From NCBI GenBank assembly GCA_910591455.2, contig OU342804.1, positions 22,408,484-22,472,483 of the forward strand: a stretch of 64,000 nucleotides of DNA, in the 5' to 3' direction. The DNA comes from Pholis gunnellus (Eukaryota; Chordata; Actinopteri; Perciformes; Pholidae). The translations under genes and the position numbers were made by a program. A model generated the notes under the pieces. It made no database searches and was not told the origin of the DNA. It saw only the letters and a list, made by a program, of their open reading frames with translations. Shown piece after piece: positions 1 to 12,790 of the stretch. How positions within the stretch are numbered: the stretch's first letter is position 1; every line of letters starts with the position of its first letter.

Positions 1-224
1 TCAACATGCACAGCTTTACATAAAGCTTTTTTAGCAAGAAGAAAGATGAGATGTGAGATGTTTTTCTTGCCCAAATAGCCAGACTTACTTGTCTGTCATG
101 GAAATCTAGGCCTATTGGAAAATGAATAAAATCAAAAGGGATTAAACAATTGGACACAAAAAACTCTAAATGTTATCCTTTTACTTTGTTAATGTCATCA
201 CAGGGGTTCATTTTATAAAATAAA

Positions 225-515
225 AAAAACACAATTTAAATGATTAATCACATGAAATTCATGATTTTTATTTCAATATTTATTTTGATTAAACATTTTC
301 TATATTATAAACTTAGAGCTAGTGTAAGAAAGTTAAACAGGTCATAATTCCCTCACTTGAATCTATTTTATATTGCAGTGAAAACATCCCCTTCAAAGAA
401 CTGTATTTATTCAAGTCTGCTTACAGTTGAACACATCATGATAATGTTTCAATTTGCCTTTGCATAATACACATTTTTACTGTTTGGAGCTTGAATGCAC
501 CATAATGTAACTGAT
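225..515 (+). repeat. Dispersed repeat family R1, copy A (internal part)
   Basis: This stretch shares ordered blocks with 48449-48745, 52225-52720 and 58434-59101: an ACACAATT(T/C)AAAT-like block, AACAGGTCATAATTCC, GTGAAAACATC, TTTATTCAAGT, then TTGAACACATCATGA and TTTGCC, and finally GCTTGAATGCA. Only the internal part is present. The ends that look like terminal inverted repeats in copy D are missing here. By analogy with copy D it is probably a degraded non-autonomous DNA transposon of hAT type. The boundaries are approximate. Confidence 0.6.
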
Positions 516-1367
516 GTGATCTAATCCCAACAGCACAAGTTAAACATTGTGAAGAGCAGATGTATGGAGAGAGTGGTGGCCGTTTTCTAAATGACAATTT
601 GACGCTAAAAGACCTCCACAACAAATGTCCAAAAGGATTCTAGCATTGATGGGAGGCGGAAGTTATGCAGAATGGTGGAGACAACATTTTGATATAACTT
701 TACTCCCTGATCTTACTGATCGATTCTACTTGAGTAAAAATCTCAAGCTTTGTAGAAAAAGAGAAGAGGGAAGGGACTTCTCTCTCCGAGGAAAAAGTCT
801 CCGTTAGTATTACAGATAGAAAAAGATTATGAAAATAAGACCACAGTGTAATAAACTGTAATTATCCTTTATGGCTCACCTTCTCTCTCAAACAATTCCC
901 CCTCTGGCCTTCCTAATTCAGTCCATGCTCTCTTCTCTTGTGGGCACCAGTGTCTCTCTGTTAAAAATGCCCCTTACTCTCTGTGTCTCCCCTCTTCCAC
1001 CTGCTGTGCTTATCTGTTTGTGCTCTGTTCACTCAGCCCCTGGTGTTAGCGAATGGCACGACACAGAGAATAAGCACTATTAGTCACCAGAGACCTCTGG
1101 AGGAGCATCTCTTGCCGTAGGTCAGAACAACATGGAGAGGGCCGCCACCACGGGAGGTGACCCTTGACTGGCACAGCAGATGCACTGCCAGCAGGGAGGC
1201 TGCCTGTGGGAGGAACATGGGCTTCCAATTATACAGGAAACCAAATGGGAATGACAGAGAAGAGCATGTCTCTGTTGAGAGGACTACGGCTGTATCAAAG
1301 CTCTGCATTGCTTCAAGTGTCTCTGTTTTTTTGTACTTTGCGTTGCAAGGATTGAAACACTAGTTAG
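516..1367. other. No gene recognised; unique-looking DNA
   Basis: Short open frames overlap here on both strands (around 871-1083 and 1046-1363), but none has a recognisable domain, plausible exon boundaries or a conserved motif. The stretch at 880-1010 is pyrimidine-rich. Confidence 0.5.
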
Positions 1368-2245
1368 AGGTGGGCGATATGGCAGAAATATGATTTGATG
1401 ACAGAACTATTTTTTTCATGAGTTAGTTTTTAAGACTATTGAATAGCACAACCAAAAACTAAAACCAAACTGAGCTACAAGGTAACAAAACACCTCACCA
1501 AATTCTGTTATCAAATTAAGCACTTCAATGTTTCTTTTATTATTACTTATTTACCAGTCAAAATTAGATAAAATCCACATGAACAACTTTTCACATTGGC
1601 ATAAATTAGATCCACCTAAAAGCACTTATTTGAAAATATAATACGTGACTTTTAAAGCTGGTTTGCCTGTCACACTATTGGCGACGCAGATGGTGAGGTG
1701 GTGAATTGAAGCCAGACTGTAATTAAATGTAGAATGATGCCTCTCACATTTAATTTAACTTCATATCAGACGTTACTTTGCACTTAAATATTCTCTTTAT
1801 CATAAACAGTCAAACCAGCAGTGTTATTTGTGCGTGTACTAGTGTACATAACTGTAAGCACATTTCAATTGTTAAAGATATAAACCAACTCAAACCTCAA
1901 ATCTAAATTCACTCAATATTTTATGAGCTCTGTTTGCACCCCGGAGCACAGAGGAGACACCGAACTACCAACACTCGTGGTCAGCTGTGAAGATAACTTT
2001 AAATAGTATTAAAGAACTGCAGACCAGAGCAATTTGTGAGTACACAACGTTATTGATTCATTTATGGTTTATTCCATAGTGACAGCTACAGCATACTGTA
2101 CACAGACAAACTGTAAACTGCTATCTGAGGCGAGTATCAAAGCTCACTGGAGTAGAGGACTCACCCACCTTCTCCAGCCACCTCGCCAGGCAAATCTTCA
2201 AAACCTGCACCGTAAAGACCCAGTAATCAGCAGCTCGTTTCTATA
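1368..2245 (+). mobile_element. Probable remnant of a non-autonomous hAT-like element
   Basis: The left edge reads AGAGGTGGGCGATATGGCAG, the kind of end seen in many teleost hAT-like MITEs (AGGGGTGGGCGATAT type). A related end occurs at 50550. I could not find the matching right terminal inverted repeat, so the right limit is a guess placed where the composition changes. No transposase frame is present. The left-end call is moderately secure; the extent is not. Confidence 0.35.
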
Positions 2246-2284
2246 AACCAACATTCATTAAGTGCTTTGCATTGAGCATTTATG

Positions 2285-2510
2285 GCTGAATGTGGGCGTG
2301 TAGAGGGCGGTATGTGAGGCAGAACCAGCTGCGCTCATCTACAGGTTGATTTGGGATTCATAAAAGGGAAATGTGCACTGGCAGGCGCACACAAGGTTTT
2401 ATAAATCTGAATATTCTTTGGCGTACGTGTATTTCCTCCTTTAAACGTACACAAACATTTAGTGTGGATCCTACGCACTGTTTTATAAATAAGACCCCAG
2501 GGCTTTACCA
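2285..2510. repeat. Interspersed repeat with TTTATAAATAAGACCCC end
   Basis: The right edge, TTTTATAAATAAGACCCCAG, and the internal TTTTATAAATCTGAATATTC and GCGTACGTGTATTT blocks resemble a repeat I associate with teleosts, whose ends read GGGGTCTTATTTATAAA on the complementary strand. No coding capacity is visible. The class is uncertain: a non-autonomous DNA element is likely, but no second terminal repeat was found. Confidence 0.3.
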
Positions 2511-3724
2511 CTTCCACCAAACAATGAAGGCAAAGCAGCATCACAATCTGTCTTAACTGAATAGTCTCCGGTCTCGCTTAGCTGTGATAACACAAAAACA
2601 TTCAAATTCGTCAGCACATTACCGTGTCGTTCACAACCCGAGCCTTTTTGTAGCTGGTACTGTCAACATTATCTTCACTTCACCTGTCTCACTTCTGCTC
2701 TGCTTTCTGTGTGTGTGGATAGGGCACTAGGGGAAACTCAAGCTTTCAAACGACCAATAACAGACTGCTAAATGGTGGCAATGTCTGGGGGTGTTTGATC
2801 TGTAATCCTGGCTCCTCCCTGACTCTCGTGGCTCAACGTTGAGATCGCGAGTTTATTGGGTTCATTGTATTGGGGTTATTTTTAAATGGCAGCAGCGGGC
2901 AGGGCAAACACTAGAGCCATAGAACTGAGACTGATAGCACTGTTGAGCGATACTCTCTGTAAAGGCTGATTGGGGAGACCTTTTAATTGTTCATGATCTA
3001 ATATCGTGACATTACATTACATTATTTATTTCTCTTAAAAGTATCAATGGCAGGAGTGAAGAAGAAGGAACAAGCTGCTGCCAAAGAAGTTTGGCAGATA
3101 GAATAGACAGACGGCTCAATCTTGAAATCCCAGCAGGTGTGTGTTTGTCTCACATGTAACCACCTGACTGCCTCGTTGGCTGGAGTTCAGTTTTGCTGAA
3201 TCTTGCAGTTTCAAGTACAGGGTTGAATAGTCAGTAAGCATTTATTTGTGCTCTAAATAGAGTGAAATATTTCCCTTTATTTGGCTCCATTTTCTTTGTT
3301 CAACTAGGTGTTTTTGACCACACAGATCTATTCTTTGGTTCCACTCCCACATCCCTGAACTGTCTCAGGACTCCTTGTTTCCAGCATCTTTCGCTTTAAA
3401 TCTTTGTCCAAAAACGTTGGTTGCCTGGGGGTGCTCTCATTCTTTCCACTGCTTTCCCCAAAGTACAGCCTGAAGCATGACATTTTAACAAGCGAGGGAG
3501 AAAAAAATCTATTAGTCCTTGGATATCAAAATAAATGCTTAAGTCAGGATAACTGACTCATCTGAGACGGATTTTGAGGCCTCCGGGTTTTACATGGTGA
3601 TTAATCTAGCTATTTTCAGAGTAGCATTTAGACCAAATTTATGGTAACCTTAAAACTAAGTGGTTGACACTGGCTATACAATGGCCAACTGTGGTCAGGC
3701 TGAGTGCCGATGGTGTTTTTACAC
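2511..3724. other. No gene recognised
   Basis: No open frame of note, no convincing splice-bounded exon and no repeat that I can name is seen here. The stretch leads up to the 5'-truncated LINE. Confidence 0.45.
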
Positions 3725-4266
3725 AACAAGAACACCCACTCACTGACATTACCCTGTGTGACTCCCCCGTCGACGCGGTGGAGTCCTTCCGCTTCCTGGG
3801 CTCCATCATATCCCAGGACCTCAAGTGGGAGCTTAACATCAGCTCCATCACAAAAAAGGCTCAGCAGAGGATGTACTTCCTGAGGCAGCTGAAGAAATTC
3901 AACCTGCCAAAGACAATGATGGTGCACTTCTACACAGCCATCATTGAGTCCATCCTCTGCTCCTCCATCATGGTCTGGTACGCTGCAGCCACTGCCAAGG
4001 ACAAGGGCAGACTGCAGCGCATCATTCACTCTGCCGAGAGGGTGATTGGCTGCAATCTGCCGTCCCTCAAGGACTTGTTCGCTTCAAGGACCCTGAAGCG
4101 AGCAAGAAAGATTGCAGCCGACCCCTCTCACCCTGGACAAAAACTGTCCGTGCCCCTCCCACCTGGCAGGAGGCTGAGGTCCATCAGGACCAAGACCTCA
4201 TGCCACACGAACAGCTTCTTCCCTTCCGCAGTCGGGCTCATTAACAGAGCCCGGGACCCCCACTGA
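3664..4266 (+). pseudogene. C-terminal reverse transcriptase fragment of an L2 LINE
   Basis: The frame is open for 200 codons to a TGA at 4264-4266. From about residue 27 it has the arrangement seen at the end of L2/CR1-group polymerases: VESFRFLGSIIS, then a KKAQQRMYFLRQLKKFNL block, FYTAIIESIL, MVWY, DKGRLQRIIHSAERVIGC, a region rich in basic residues, LPPGRRLRSI and a final SFFPSAVGLIN. These belong to the thumb and connection region and not to the catalytic palm, so the fragment has no polymerase activity. It has no internal stops or frameshifts over about 180 matching codons, which suggests a fairly recent insertion. The first 20-25 residues are likely flanking DNA read in frame. Confidence 0.82.
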
Positions 4267-4614
4267 CTCTGTCATCCCCAGGACAAATTCCTACCCGTCA
4301 CTCCCCTGCATCCCTTCTATTACACTCAACACTTTTACAATACACATCTCACTTGTTTATAGTCCAGTTATCTGTTTGTTTGTGCACTTTATTTAAAATT
4401 TTATATTTCACTTTATTTTATCTTATATTTCATCTTTATTTTATATTTTACTTTATTTTATATCTTACTTTATTTTATATCTCTCTGTAAATTTTAATAT
4501 GTTTCTACTTGCACTGATTATTGTTGATTGTTAAATGTTATGCACCTCCCGTCATGTCAAATTCCTTGTATGTTCAACCATGGCAATAAACGGTTCTGAT
4601 TCTGATTCTGATTT
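3725..4614 (+). mobile_element. 5'-truncated L2-clade LINE
   Basis: This is the last part of a non-LTR retrotransposon: the C-terminal end of the reverse transcriptase reading frame, then a 3' UTR and a short terminal repeat. The tail at about 4592-4613 is CTGATT repeated in tandem (GGTTCTGATTCTGATTCTGA), a microsatellite-like end typical of L2-type LINEs in fish. There is no poly(A) tail, which also fits L2 rather than L1. Most of the element, including the endonuclease and the catalytic reverse transcriptase motifs, is absent, so it cannot move on its own. The 5' junction is estimated from where protein similarity starts. No target-site duplication was established. Confidence 0.8.
4390..4495 (+). 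repeat. Degenerate AT-rich tandem repeat in the LINE 3' UTR
   Basis: Units built on TTTATTTTATAT(T/C)TTAC are repeated imperfectly about five times with a period near 20-22 bases. The repeat lies inside the LINE between the stop codon and the terminal CTGATT repeats, so it probably belongs to the element. Confidence 0.6.
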
Positions 4615-5007
4615 ATTACTTTGGATCATCCTCCAAAATTGCAACAACCTCTTTGCCCAACTAGATCATATGTAGCTTCATCATTTTTCATGATTTGGCC
4701 TCATAAACCAAAACTGAACTGCAAAACTTGGCCCAGTTATTTCTGCACAACAAAATGTTTTTTTCCTCCTGTTTTTAATGTCAGAGGGTGTTTTCTGATC
4801 TGTTCCAAAACCCCCAAACGGAAAATATACTGAATAAATTAAACAGATTTTTTGAAACAACAAAGACGCCAAGGTTATACAGGTGCAACACAATGACTAA
4901 GGGTACCCAGCCAGATAGGTGTAGTTCAAACAAACTCTTGTCCATCTGCCTGTTTGGTTTATTGAAGCTGGTGTAAAAACATTCATTTGATCGAGTAGAG
5001 ACAAAAT
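4615..5007. other. No gene recognised
   Basis: AT-rich DNA between two transposon remnants. The overlapping short frames on both strands show no domain. Confidence 0.45.
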
Positions 5008-5392
5008 AAGGGTGGAACGAAATATCTATAGTGGAATATATTGTATTAATTTGCCTTGTGATACGTTATCAATACACTGACGCCAAATATCAATATTTGT
5101 AATTAAGTCCAAGTTGCAGTCAGTGTGTGTGTATAAAAGAGGCACTAAGCTAAAACTCTATGCACTGTGCACACATTGTTTAATCTCAGTTGTCAAATTC
5201 TGTGAGACTGACACCACAGTGCAGTGAATAAATGCATAATTTCTGCTTTCTGCAGTATTTTTTCTTCTCCAGAAACACATTTTTTTTTACCGAAGACAAT
5301 TGTCTTGCAATGTATCAAGTTTTGCCGAATTGCTGTATCGTGGTACCATCGTTAACGTGATAGTGATATGTTACTCTGTGATTCCCAGCCTA
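5006..5392 (+). mobile_element. Non-autonomous hAT-like MITE
   Basis: The left end reads TAAGGGTGGAACGAAATATC. The right end, read on the opposite strand, starts TAGGCTGGGAATCACAGAGT, which gives imperfect terminal inverted repeats about 385 bp apart. The interior holds ATATCAATAT-like stretches, and the right part reads TGTATCGTGGTACCATCG, a phrase I associate with a common teleost hAT MITE group. It has no transposase. The flanks (GACAAAA on the left, CTTAAAAA on the right) do not form a clean 8-bp duplication, so the copy is old or its borders are slightly off. Confidence 0.5.
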
Positions 5393-8300
5393 CTTAAAAA
5401 GGTGGGTCTGGGTCCAGTTCTAGGCAAATTTAACGAACTTTATTCATTTTATCGTGAACTGTCAAGAAAGGATCTGTCTCAGCAGTGTAGCCTGAATATT
5501 ACATGATATAATCTGGTAATGTTAAAACACATGCATGTCAACACATTAGTGCAATGACCTGTTACAGTCGATCAATAATAATACTCGTCTTGATCATTTC
5601 TTCCTTGTGAAGTTAACCAGAGAAGTAGGCTCACAGTTTTTGTGGGTGTTGAAACAAGTTTTGTCATCATGGCTCTCAACTAACTTACCTCCACCTTCCT
5701 CCCAGAACTGTCTCAAAATACAACCTAAGCTGACCCGAAATGAATGTGGAACATCCAAAATTAAAAATCGTATTGTTTCTACATTGTCATTCATTAAAAT
5801 CATTCAAGATGACCATCAACATAAATAAAACATCAAGTGTTTTGTTCATTTGTTCATGAATGTATAATTTATTAAAATGAAGAAATTAAATTTTCTTGGT
5901 TTGATTTTGACCCTAACAATGCTTACCTAACATATTTTAATTGAAACAATTTTCAAATGTAAAAAGTAGTGTTTTAGACAAAAAACTAGATTTAGCATAG
6001 GGCCTCTAAAAAGCTTTCTTTCAACTCCCATCCCAAATTAAAAATTTGGTTTCATACACCCCGATCCTATGTTTTTCCGGCCCAGGGATGATGAGGCATT
6101 CTTAAGCTCTAGCCCTGCCTCTAATCGTTCCTGCTGCTCATCCTGGCAATTAAAATGCACTTTCAATGTAAGTGATGAGGGGTCAAAATCCCCAGCCTTC
6201 TTTTAGTTCAAAAATGTCTTTAAAAGTGTGAAGCTTTTAGTTCCTTCTTTGTGTTTCCCTTTGAGCTGCAGTAGAAGGATGGTAATAAAAGAGGGAAAGT
6301 TGTACTAAAAAGTCTGTAACTTTGGAAGATCCATTTATTTGTGTATATCTCAGACTGCTGGAGTCATTAACTTTAGATTCACTTCGGAATGTAATCTTTC
6401 ACAAAATAAGCCGTGTGAATTTAGTCTCCCATTACTTAAAGTTCAAGTGCTTTAGAATGGGATCTCTTAATGTCCACTATGAGCAGGAGGAATGATTACA
6501 GCAAGCACAATTTGTTTTAATGTGCATATCGCATATTGGTGTCTGCAACAATTGTGCCATAACCTTAAACAACTGTTAATTATTGTCCCCATGACAACTA
6601 AGGTCCCGAACCTGAAGAACTACTAATGATAATAAACTATTTGTATAGCACTTATTTGTATAGTAATACATTCAACCAGAACCACAAACTTTCAATTACC
6701 AAGTACATGTTTGTGCCTAAACCTAACACAACTATAACCATGGAGTTGCCACATCATAAAACAGATTTATCTTTCAACAGTGATTTGAAACACATGATGT
6801 CGTCCTGCAGATAGTGGCATTAGATCAGAAAATGCTTATGTGCTGTTATTGGGCATGGACAAAGTCAATTTGACTTCATTATTACTCCTTTTACATAAAA
6901 GTCAGAACACAAAATGGACCAGCATTAAAAGGCATTGCAGTAAAATCTCTAAGTGTGAATGTGTATTGGAAGCACAGTTATCCATAATACAGTGTGACAT
7001 GGTTAGTGGGTGCCGTACACTGTCGTAGTAGATTGCACCGAGCTATTTTTCACATGTTTGTGAATGAGACATGAATGAGATAAATCTCACTTGCATATAT
7101 ACTGTATATTGTTTACTCAAAGTCTAATTTCCAATCCCACCTGCTATTTCTTTCCCCTCTCTCTCAGGAAACTGTACATCCCCTTTTCACATCATTCCCA
7201 AACACATGCCGGCTGACTTCATTATACTCCCGCTAAATCATCACTGTAATTCTGTAGCCCTGCAGCTCACTCAACTGAAACATCAAAAGCATTCGCTCTG
7301 TTGCATGCTTTTTAACCAAGCCAAGCCCCACAAGGGATGGGCATTCACAACAGTGGCTACTTTCCAGTTGAAACAGTATTTTTTCTTTTCAATAAAAAAC
7401 ACGCGAGTCTATCAAGAGAAATGTGTGACTACTGCTGGGATCAAGACAAGAGGGAAACCTTGGGCAAAACAAACACTAATGCGTTTTCCTGTCGATCGCT
7501 AGACTAAACACGGAGCGCCATGTGTTTTGTCTCGGCACATGTGAAGTGCAGCAAAACAGGCTGTTGTTTGCTGTCTCAGAGGGCCGTAACACCACAGACC
7601 CATGACAGACTCATGACCCAATACTCTTGACTGGCAGGTGCGTTTATCCAAGCAAAACATCTTAATAGTCTGCAGGCAGAGCCATCAAAGTGTGTTTCTG
7701 TAAGAACTGTGATCTGTTGTCCGTAATGAGGAGGATCCAGAGGTTTGCTCTGTGCGCCAAGGCAGGCTATGGGTGAATGGACACCGTTGAAGAGTCATTA
7801 TGACTCTCACAGAGATGCTGAAGAGGAGGAGAGAAAGATGCGTTCTTAGGGAGAGGTTACTAAGTCTTATAAGGTGGTGAAGGACTGTATGTGTTTTGGG
7901 CAGGCGTTTTCATTTGGCTTTCAGAGTGTAAACACATGGACAACACATGAGCTTTCCAATCAAACTTCAGTATCAGAGTGTAAGCACCAAACACCCGCAC
8001 ACCCACACTTCAGAAGCGGCTGCACTGTGTAACAATAAAACTGCTGATAAAGTTACACAGCATTGTTTGAATCTCAAAAATGAAGCTTTACAGATAAAAA
8101 GTTAAACATCAGAGAATACAAACAATGTGTGTAAACACTTACATTTATCGAACATTACCCGTAGCATAAATATATCCGTGAGGAAATATAAATAAATATT
8201 TTCAAGGTACATTGTTTTATTTGAACCGACATAACTTTTTATTTTCGGTATAGCACAGTCTAATCTGTTAAATGCAAATGTGGAGCTGTAATCAGCTGCT

Positions 8301-10690
8301 TTTACAATATGTAAGATTGACGGACTTTGTGGATTCATAAGATGTGAATAACCACAATATCTTCACAGTTCTTATAAAATGTAACCTGATCCCATGAAAA
8401 TAATCCTGGATGGCATCTTCTTTCATTGCTAAATTATTCCTATATGCAGTGTGACACCAACAAACAGCATATGCTAAAAGCCTGGTTTTGCATTTTTTTG
8501 TAACATTATTTCTATCCACCTTAAAAGCAACGTAACCTATTTAAACCCCTATTTTGTAATTCATCAGTAGTGGTGAATTCTGTGTTTTCACACATCATTT
8601 CCACAAAATCATGCTCTTGTTTGACAGGTCTGAACTTGTTGAACACTGGTGCATCCAGCCCAAAATAAATGTTTCTGCTGCGGTTCATGAATCTGTGTTG
8701 TTCATTCTGGCCATCTCTGCTGCAGCTGCGGTTCGTGTGAGTATAATTCTCTGTTGCCTGAGAGAGACACTGTCTTCAGCTCCTCCAGCGCTGAAAATGC
8801 AAACTTGTAAGCTGGCAGGCTGCAACCTTCTTGGCAAGCCTGAGCTTCTGAAATCACTCAGATATCTTAAACAAAGTTTTTCGAGAGTTGAAGACAAATG
8901 ATCCAGCAGTCTCCTTGCTGAAGGCCTGGGGTTGCTTACTAACTGGCTGATTTTAATTTGCAATAATTGATTTTTCTTTCTTTTTTTGCTGCTCGGGGGT
9001 CGTGAGCTGGAGCTCACTATAAAGCTCTGTAAAGACGAGGGGAGTTGCAGATTCAGGTGATAATTCTCTCTAAGTTTATCACCACAAGCTACCTTCATAT
9101 CGACACACTGTTTACTCTGTCATTTGATACATGGTTAGCATAACAATATAAATTATAGCTATTTTAATAATCATTTAGACATGCACTCTTGGGAATGGGA
9201 GTAATTCATAAAGCAATTTAGCATTTGACATTGTCTCTTTTAATTGAAATCTGGGTGCCTTTTACCTCTCGATATCCCAGTTGTTAAAATTGTTCCAATA
9301 TATTTATTCTTATGTGAGCAAGTACTAAACTGTTTCTGTCAAAGTTGTTATGGAAGTTACACCAGATAATATAAGATGCTTTGTGAAGAAATCACAGTTT
9401 TGATCTTTGCTACATGACATTTACTACTTGTAGAGGTAGCACAAAATACAAGATACTTCCTTTTTAATTAACAGTGTGAACAACTGTAGGATTCATACAC
9501 AAAAGGTGACAGCCGCCATGTATGTTATTACATACTGTAGCCATTAAGTGTCAAAGCTCTTTTGAGGCACATTTCTTTGTGTGACTCACAACATTTGTTT
9601 GGGCCAGAAGAGGACGGATGAAAGCCGGTCAACTGAGTCTTTTCTCATAAATTCCTTTTAAACTGGACAGACTGTGAAACAAAGGATCCAGGATAAGATT
9701 AATAACGCACATTAATGACAAAGCATCTCCTCTTCCCTCTCCTTCTCCTGCCTCCAATTCACACACTTATGAGAACAGCCTGTAGTTTCCCACAGTCTAT
9801 TGTTGTGTCATTAAACACACAGCCTTCTAGGATCTTGATGTCATGTTTGGATGAACCGCTTAGGCTGTTGTAAACATTGACATGATAATGCAGCAGTTTC
9901 TCCGTGTGAAGGGGGTTGATGAGATAGGTGAGGACATTTCCAGATTCGTTAAGTAGAAAACCATTAGTAAGCTTTTGAATAAAAACCCCATGATGCAAAG
10001 TACACCACAGAGTACACCAGCACTTGACAGTGAAACTGCAGTTATGCAAATAGAGAAAACCATCCAAACAAAACAGAAATGATGGACAAACAAATGTAAT
10101 AAACAAAAACTGCTATTGACTAGCATGCCAAGCAGTGGCAAATATCCACACAACCTGTACTTTCCTAAAAGCAGATCTATGCTAAATTACATGAAAAGCA
10201 AATATACAAGGTGACCCTGAAACTCAGAAATTCAATTTGGACTTTTTTACTATACAAATCCATTTGCAGCCGGTGTGGAGAGAGTGCCAGGAGACTGGCA
10301 GATGAATGCATTTCACTGCAGCGGCAGCAGCAGAGAGCCAACTTTGAATCTCTTGTGAGGAGAGAGAATTTGCCTAACAGGAAGGCTCTGCTCTGCCTTC
10401 AGGCCACCCGCACACTTTATCTGGGAGCGCCTACTGTTGTTGTCGTTATTGTGTGAACAAATATCCTGTGTGATGAGGATCCACATTTCATTTCACATGG
10501 TCGCCCAACAAGCTTCTCTCTAAGTGGTCACAGTTAAGGACCACACTTTCACTGCAGGACCGGTGAACTCAGAGAAAGTCAAGAATTATTCACTGCGAGT
10601 ATGTGAGGCATTCGTATTACTCCCTCGTCTCTTTGCACTACCGTACAACTTTACAGTTGTATACATCATTGTAAGTCAAGACGTTATGTC
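5393..10690. other. Long stretch without a supported gene
   Basis: No exon chain or known protein is visible. TTTGTATAGCACTTATTTGTATAG at 6640-6663 resembles a retroposon tail fragment. The 137-aa frame at 8685-9098 and the 115-aa frame at 9759-10106, both on the minus strand, match no family I know. They overlap frames in other phases and lack a convincing gene context. The block at 9650-9830 is AT-rich with homeobox-like ATTAAT cores and could be a conserved non-coding element, though this cannot be tested here. Confidence 0.4.
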
Positions 10691-10755
10691 TTATGTAAAG
10701 CACATTGAATCGCCATTGTGTTGAAAGGTGCTCTACAAACTTAAACTTGCCTTTA
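10691..10755 (+). repeat. Retroposon 3'-tail fragment
   Basis: TGTAAAGCACATTGAATCGC followed by GAAAGGTGCTCTACAAACTT matches the form of a teleost SINE/LINE 3' end (AAAGCAC-TTG...AAAGGTGCTATA-AAT). Only this end is recognisable. Confidence 0.45.
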
Positions 10756-12339
10756 TATTCATAACTGTATATTTTCAATTGTATTTAAATATAGTATAAT
10801 TTCTGTGCTGCAGCCTTTTTCTTATTCTATCTTGTTCTATTTCTGTAACATGAAGGGGGCCACCGTTCCATTTCATTGTATGATGATTTATTGTGTCATG
10901 GTAATGAAGCTTTGATGAAATACCTCTCATACCCACAAATACTCCAAAATTATTCTTGCTACCTGTGTACAATCTCTACTATTGCATGTCAAATGTTAAT
11001 TACAATTTTGTTTCATTATTTTGTTTTATAACATGATGATATTAAATGATCGTTTATAACTTTAAGGGTTTACATTAAGTGGAGTGAATCTTAATTAAAA
11101 GGCTATAAGGGGCTTTGAAATGGTGAAACATTATTACTTTAATGAACTGGTATTAAATTGTAAATACATGCCCTGGCTTGGACTTGATTCTTTGAAATAT
11201 ACTTTGAAATTGAGTTCAGGACCTGCTGATTATCTAGTGTGGCAAACTTTTATGTCCGTGGGTTAAAATGTCCCAAATTATACCAATATCACACTTCAGA
11301 GACTGAAACTTGACTGAGGTGATAGAAGTTTAATGTGGGAAAAGACGAGGCAAATAAATGAAAAAGATGGAGAGTTTGCATTTGGTTCAGCCGGCTAGTC
11401 TGCCTGCAGAGTAAAAAATCAAGTCATTTCTTTTTTTGAGTTTTTTGTTATGTGGTCCCATATATGTGCTGTCAATCATCTCTAGGCACAGATGGAGCAG
11501 CCAGACCACTTGTGATCTTCACATTAAAGCATCCAGTCTGCTGTAATCCAGCTGGAGGCTGCATATATTTTAACAAAGCCACTTATGATCAACAACCTCC
11601 CATACATTACTGTGAACAATGTGTAGCATCATTAACCCCAATGAAAGACCTATTTGAAATGTCTGAGATAAAGATTTCTTCCCTCGCTTCTTTCCCATCA
11701 AAATATTGCATAATTTACCTTCACCATTATAGTGTCTGTGCCCTTAATTTCAGAGCTGTGGATTTCTGCCAGGATTCAAATTCTAATCTTCTCAGTATAA
11801 CATCACTGCAGCGATAAGATCAGTCTTCCATCTCAGCTCTTCCGCTGTCTGTCCACTTCCTATCTGATCTGTCTTTCTCTGTATCTTGCCTCCTTTTCTT
11901 TTTTTCTCACAGAAAGACAGACACACACATAAGCCTGCACACACATTTTCCCTCTTTCACAATGTACTGTATGTTTAAGATATGACTCCAGAGAGCATCC
12001 ATTAAGAAGCTCATGTCAGATGTAAAAAGAATATGAACAGTTGATGGCTTTAGAAATCAGGCTATATCCTCAGACATCCGTATCATCAGCTAACTGAATA
12101 ATTGACTGTAGATGTTATAGAGTTGGGTGTGGACTTGTTATTAGGTTACCAAGAGACACCTCCCCCTACACCCTCTCTTATTACCAAACAGCTACAGACA
12201 GCCAGGCGTTCTAGATCGTTATGAGCCCTTCAAATGAGGCAAGCATGCTGCCAAAAGTTCAAACCAAAGAACAATTTACCTCTGCCAAGAACAAAAATTG
12301 GGATTCTGTTAAGAGTCTACAGCCATGCTAGCAGCCCCG
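10756..12339. other. No gene recognised
   Basis: AT-rich DNA. The 121-aa frame at 11452-11817 has no known domain and no supporting splice structure. Confidence 0.4.
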
Positions 12340-12790
12340 TGAGACTTTAGAACAGAGGTGTTTCGAGCTAAATGCAAACATCGCCATGACCTGGTAATAA
12401 CCCCAAATACAAAGAACAGCTAAGTATGAATGGCATTAGTTTTGTGTAAACCAAAGTATTGAACTAATTCTAATCTTTACCTGATGATGACACTAGATTA
12501 AAACTCATGATCAGCAAAGTTGTTTTAATATATCGTCTGGGGATGTCTGCACAAAAAATGGTGCCAATCCAACTAATAGGTGTTGAGATATTTCACAGGA
12601 TGTATGAAAACTTTGACCTTCTGGTTGCACTAGAGGAAATGTCTTGGGATCACCAAAGTAGGTAAGTCAGTAAGATTAATCCTCTGGGAAGCATGAATGT
12701 TGATACAAATCTTAATGGCGATGGTCCCAAAAGCTGGAGTTATTTCAATGTGGACCAAAGTCCAACCAACATTGCTAGAGCCATTGCTTA
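12340..12790 (+). repeat. Dispersed repeat family R2, copy 1 (3' half)
   Basis: Ordered blocks of an interspersed repeat that I recognise from teleosts are present: GAGCTAAATGCAAACAT, CATTAGTTTTGTG, AAACCAAAGTATTGAAC, CCTGATGATGACACTAGAT, GTTGAGATATTTCAC, GCACTAGAGGAAA, GGGATCACCAAAGTAG, and TGGACCAAAGTCCAACCAAC at the end. The segment rich in GCTAACATGCTAA that normally precedes these blocks is missing here and is found instead in the copy at 26995. Origin class unknown; no coding capacity. Confidence 0.6.

Noticed and set aside
3628..4029. 133-codon minus-strand frame over the LINE
   Set aside because: It is the antisense shadow of the reverse transcriptase fragment.
8685..9098. 137-codon minus-strand open frame, with a + strand frame over the same bases
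   Set aside because: Mirrored frames, Ser/Ala-rich composition and no recognisable family.
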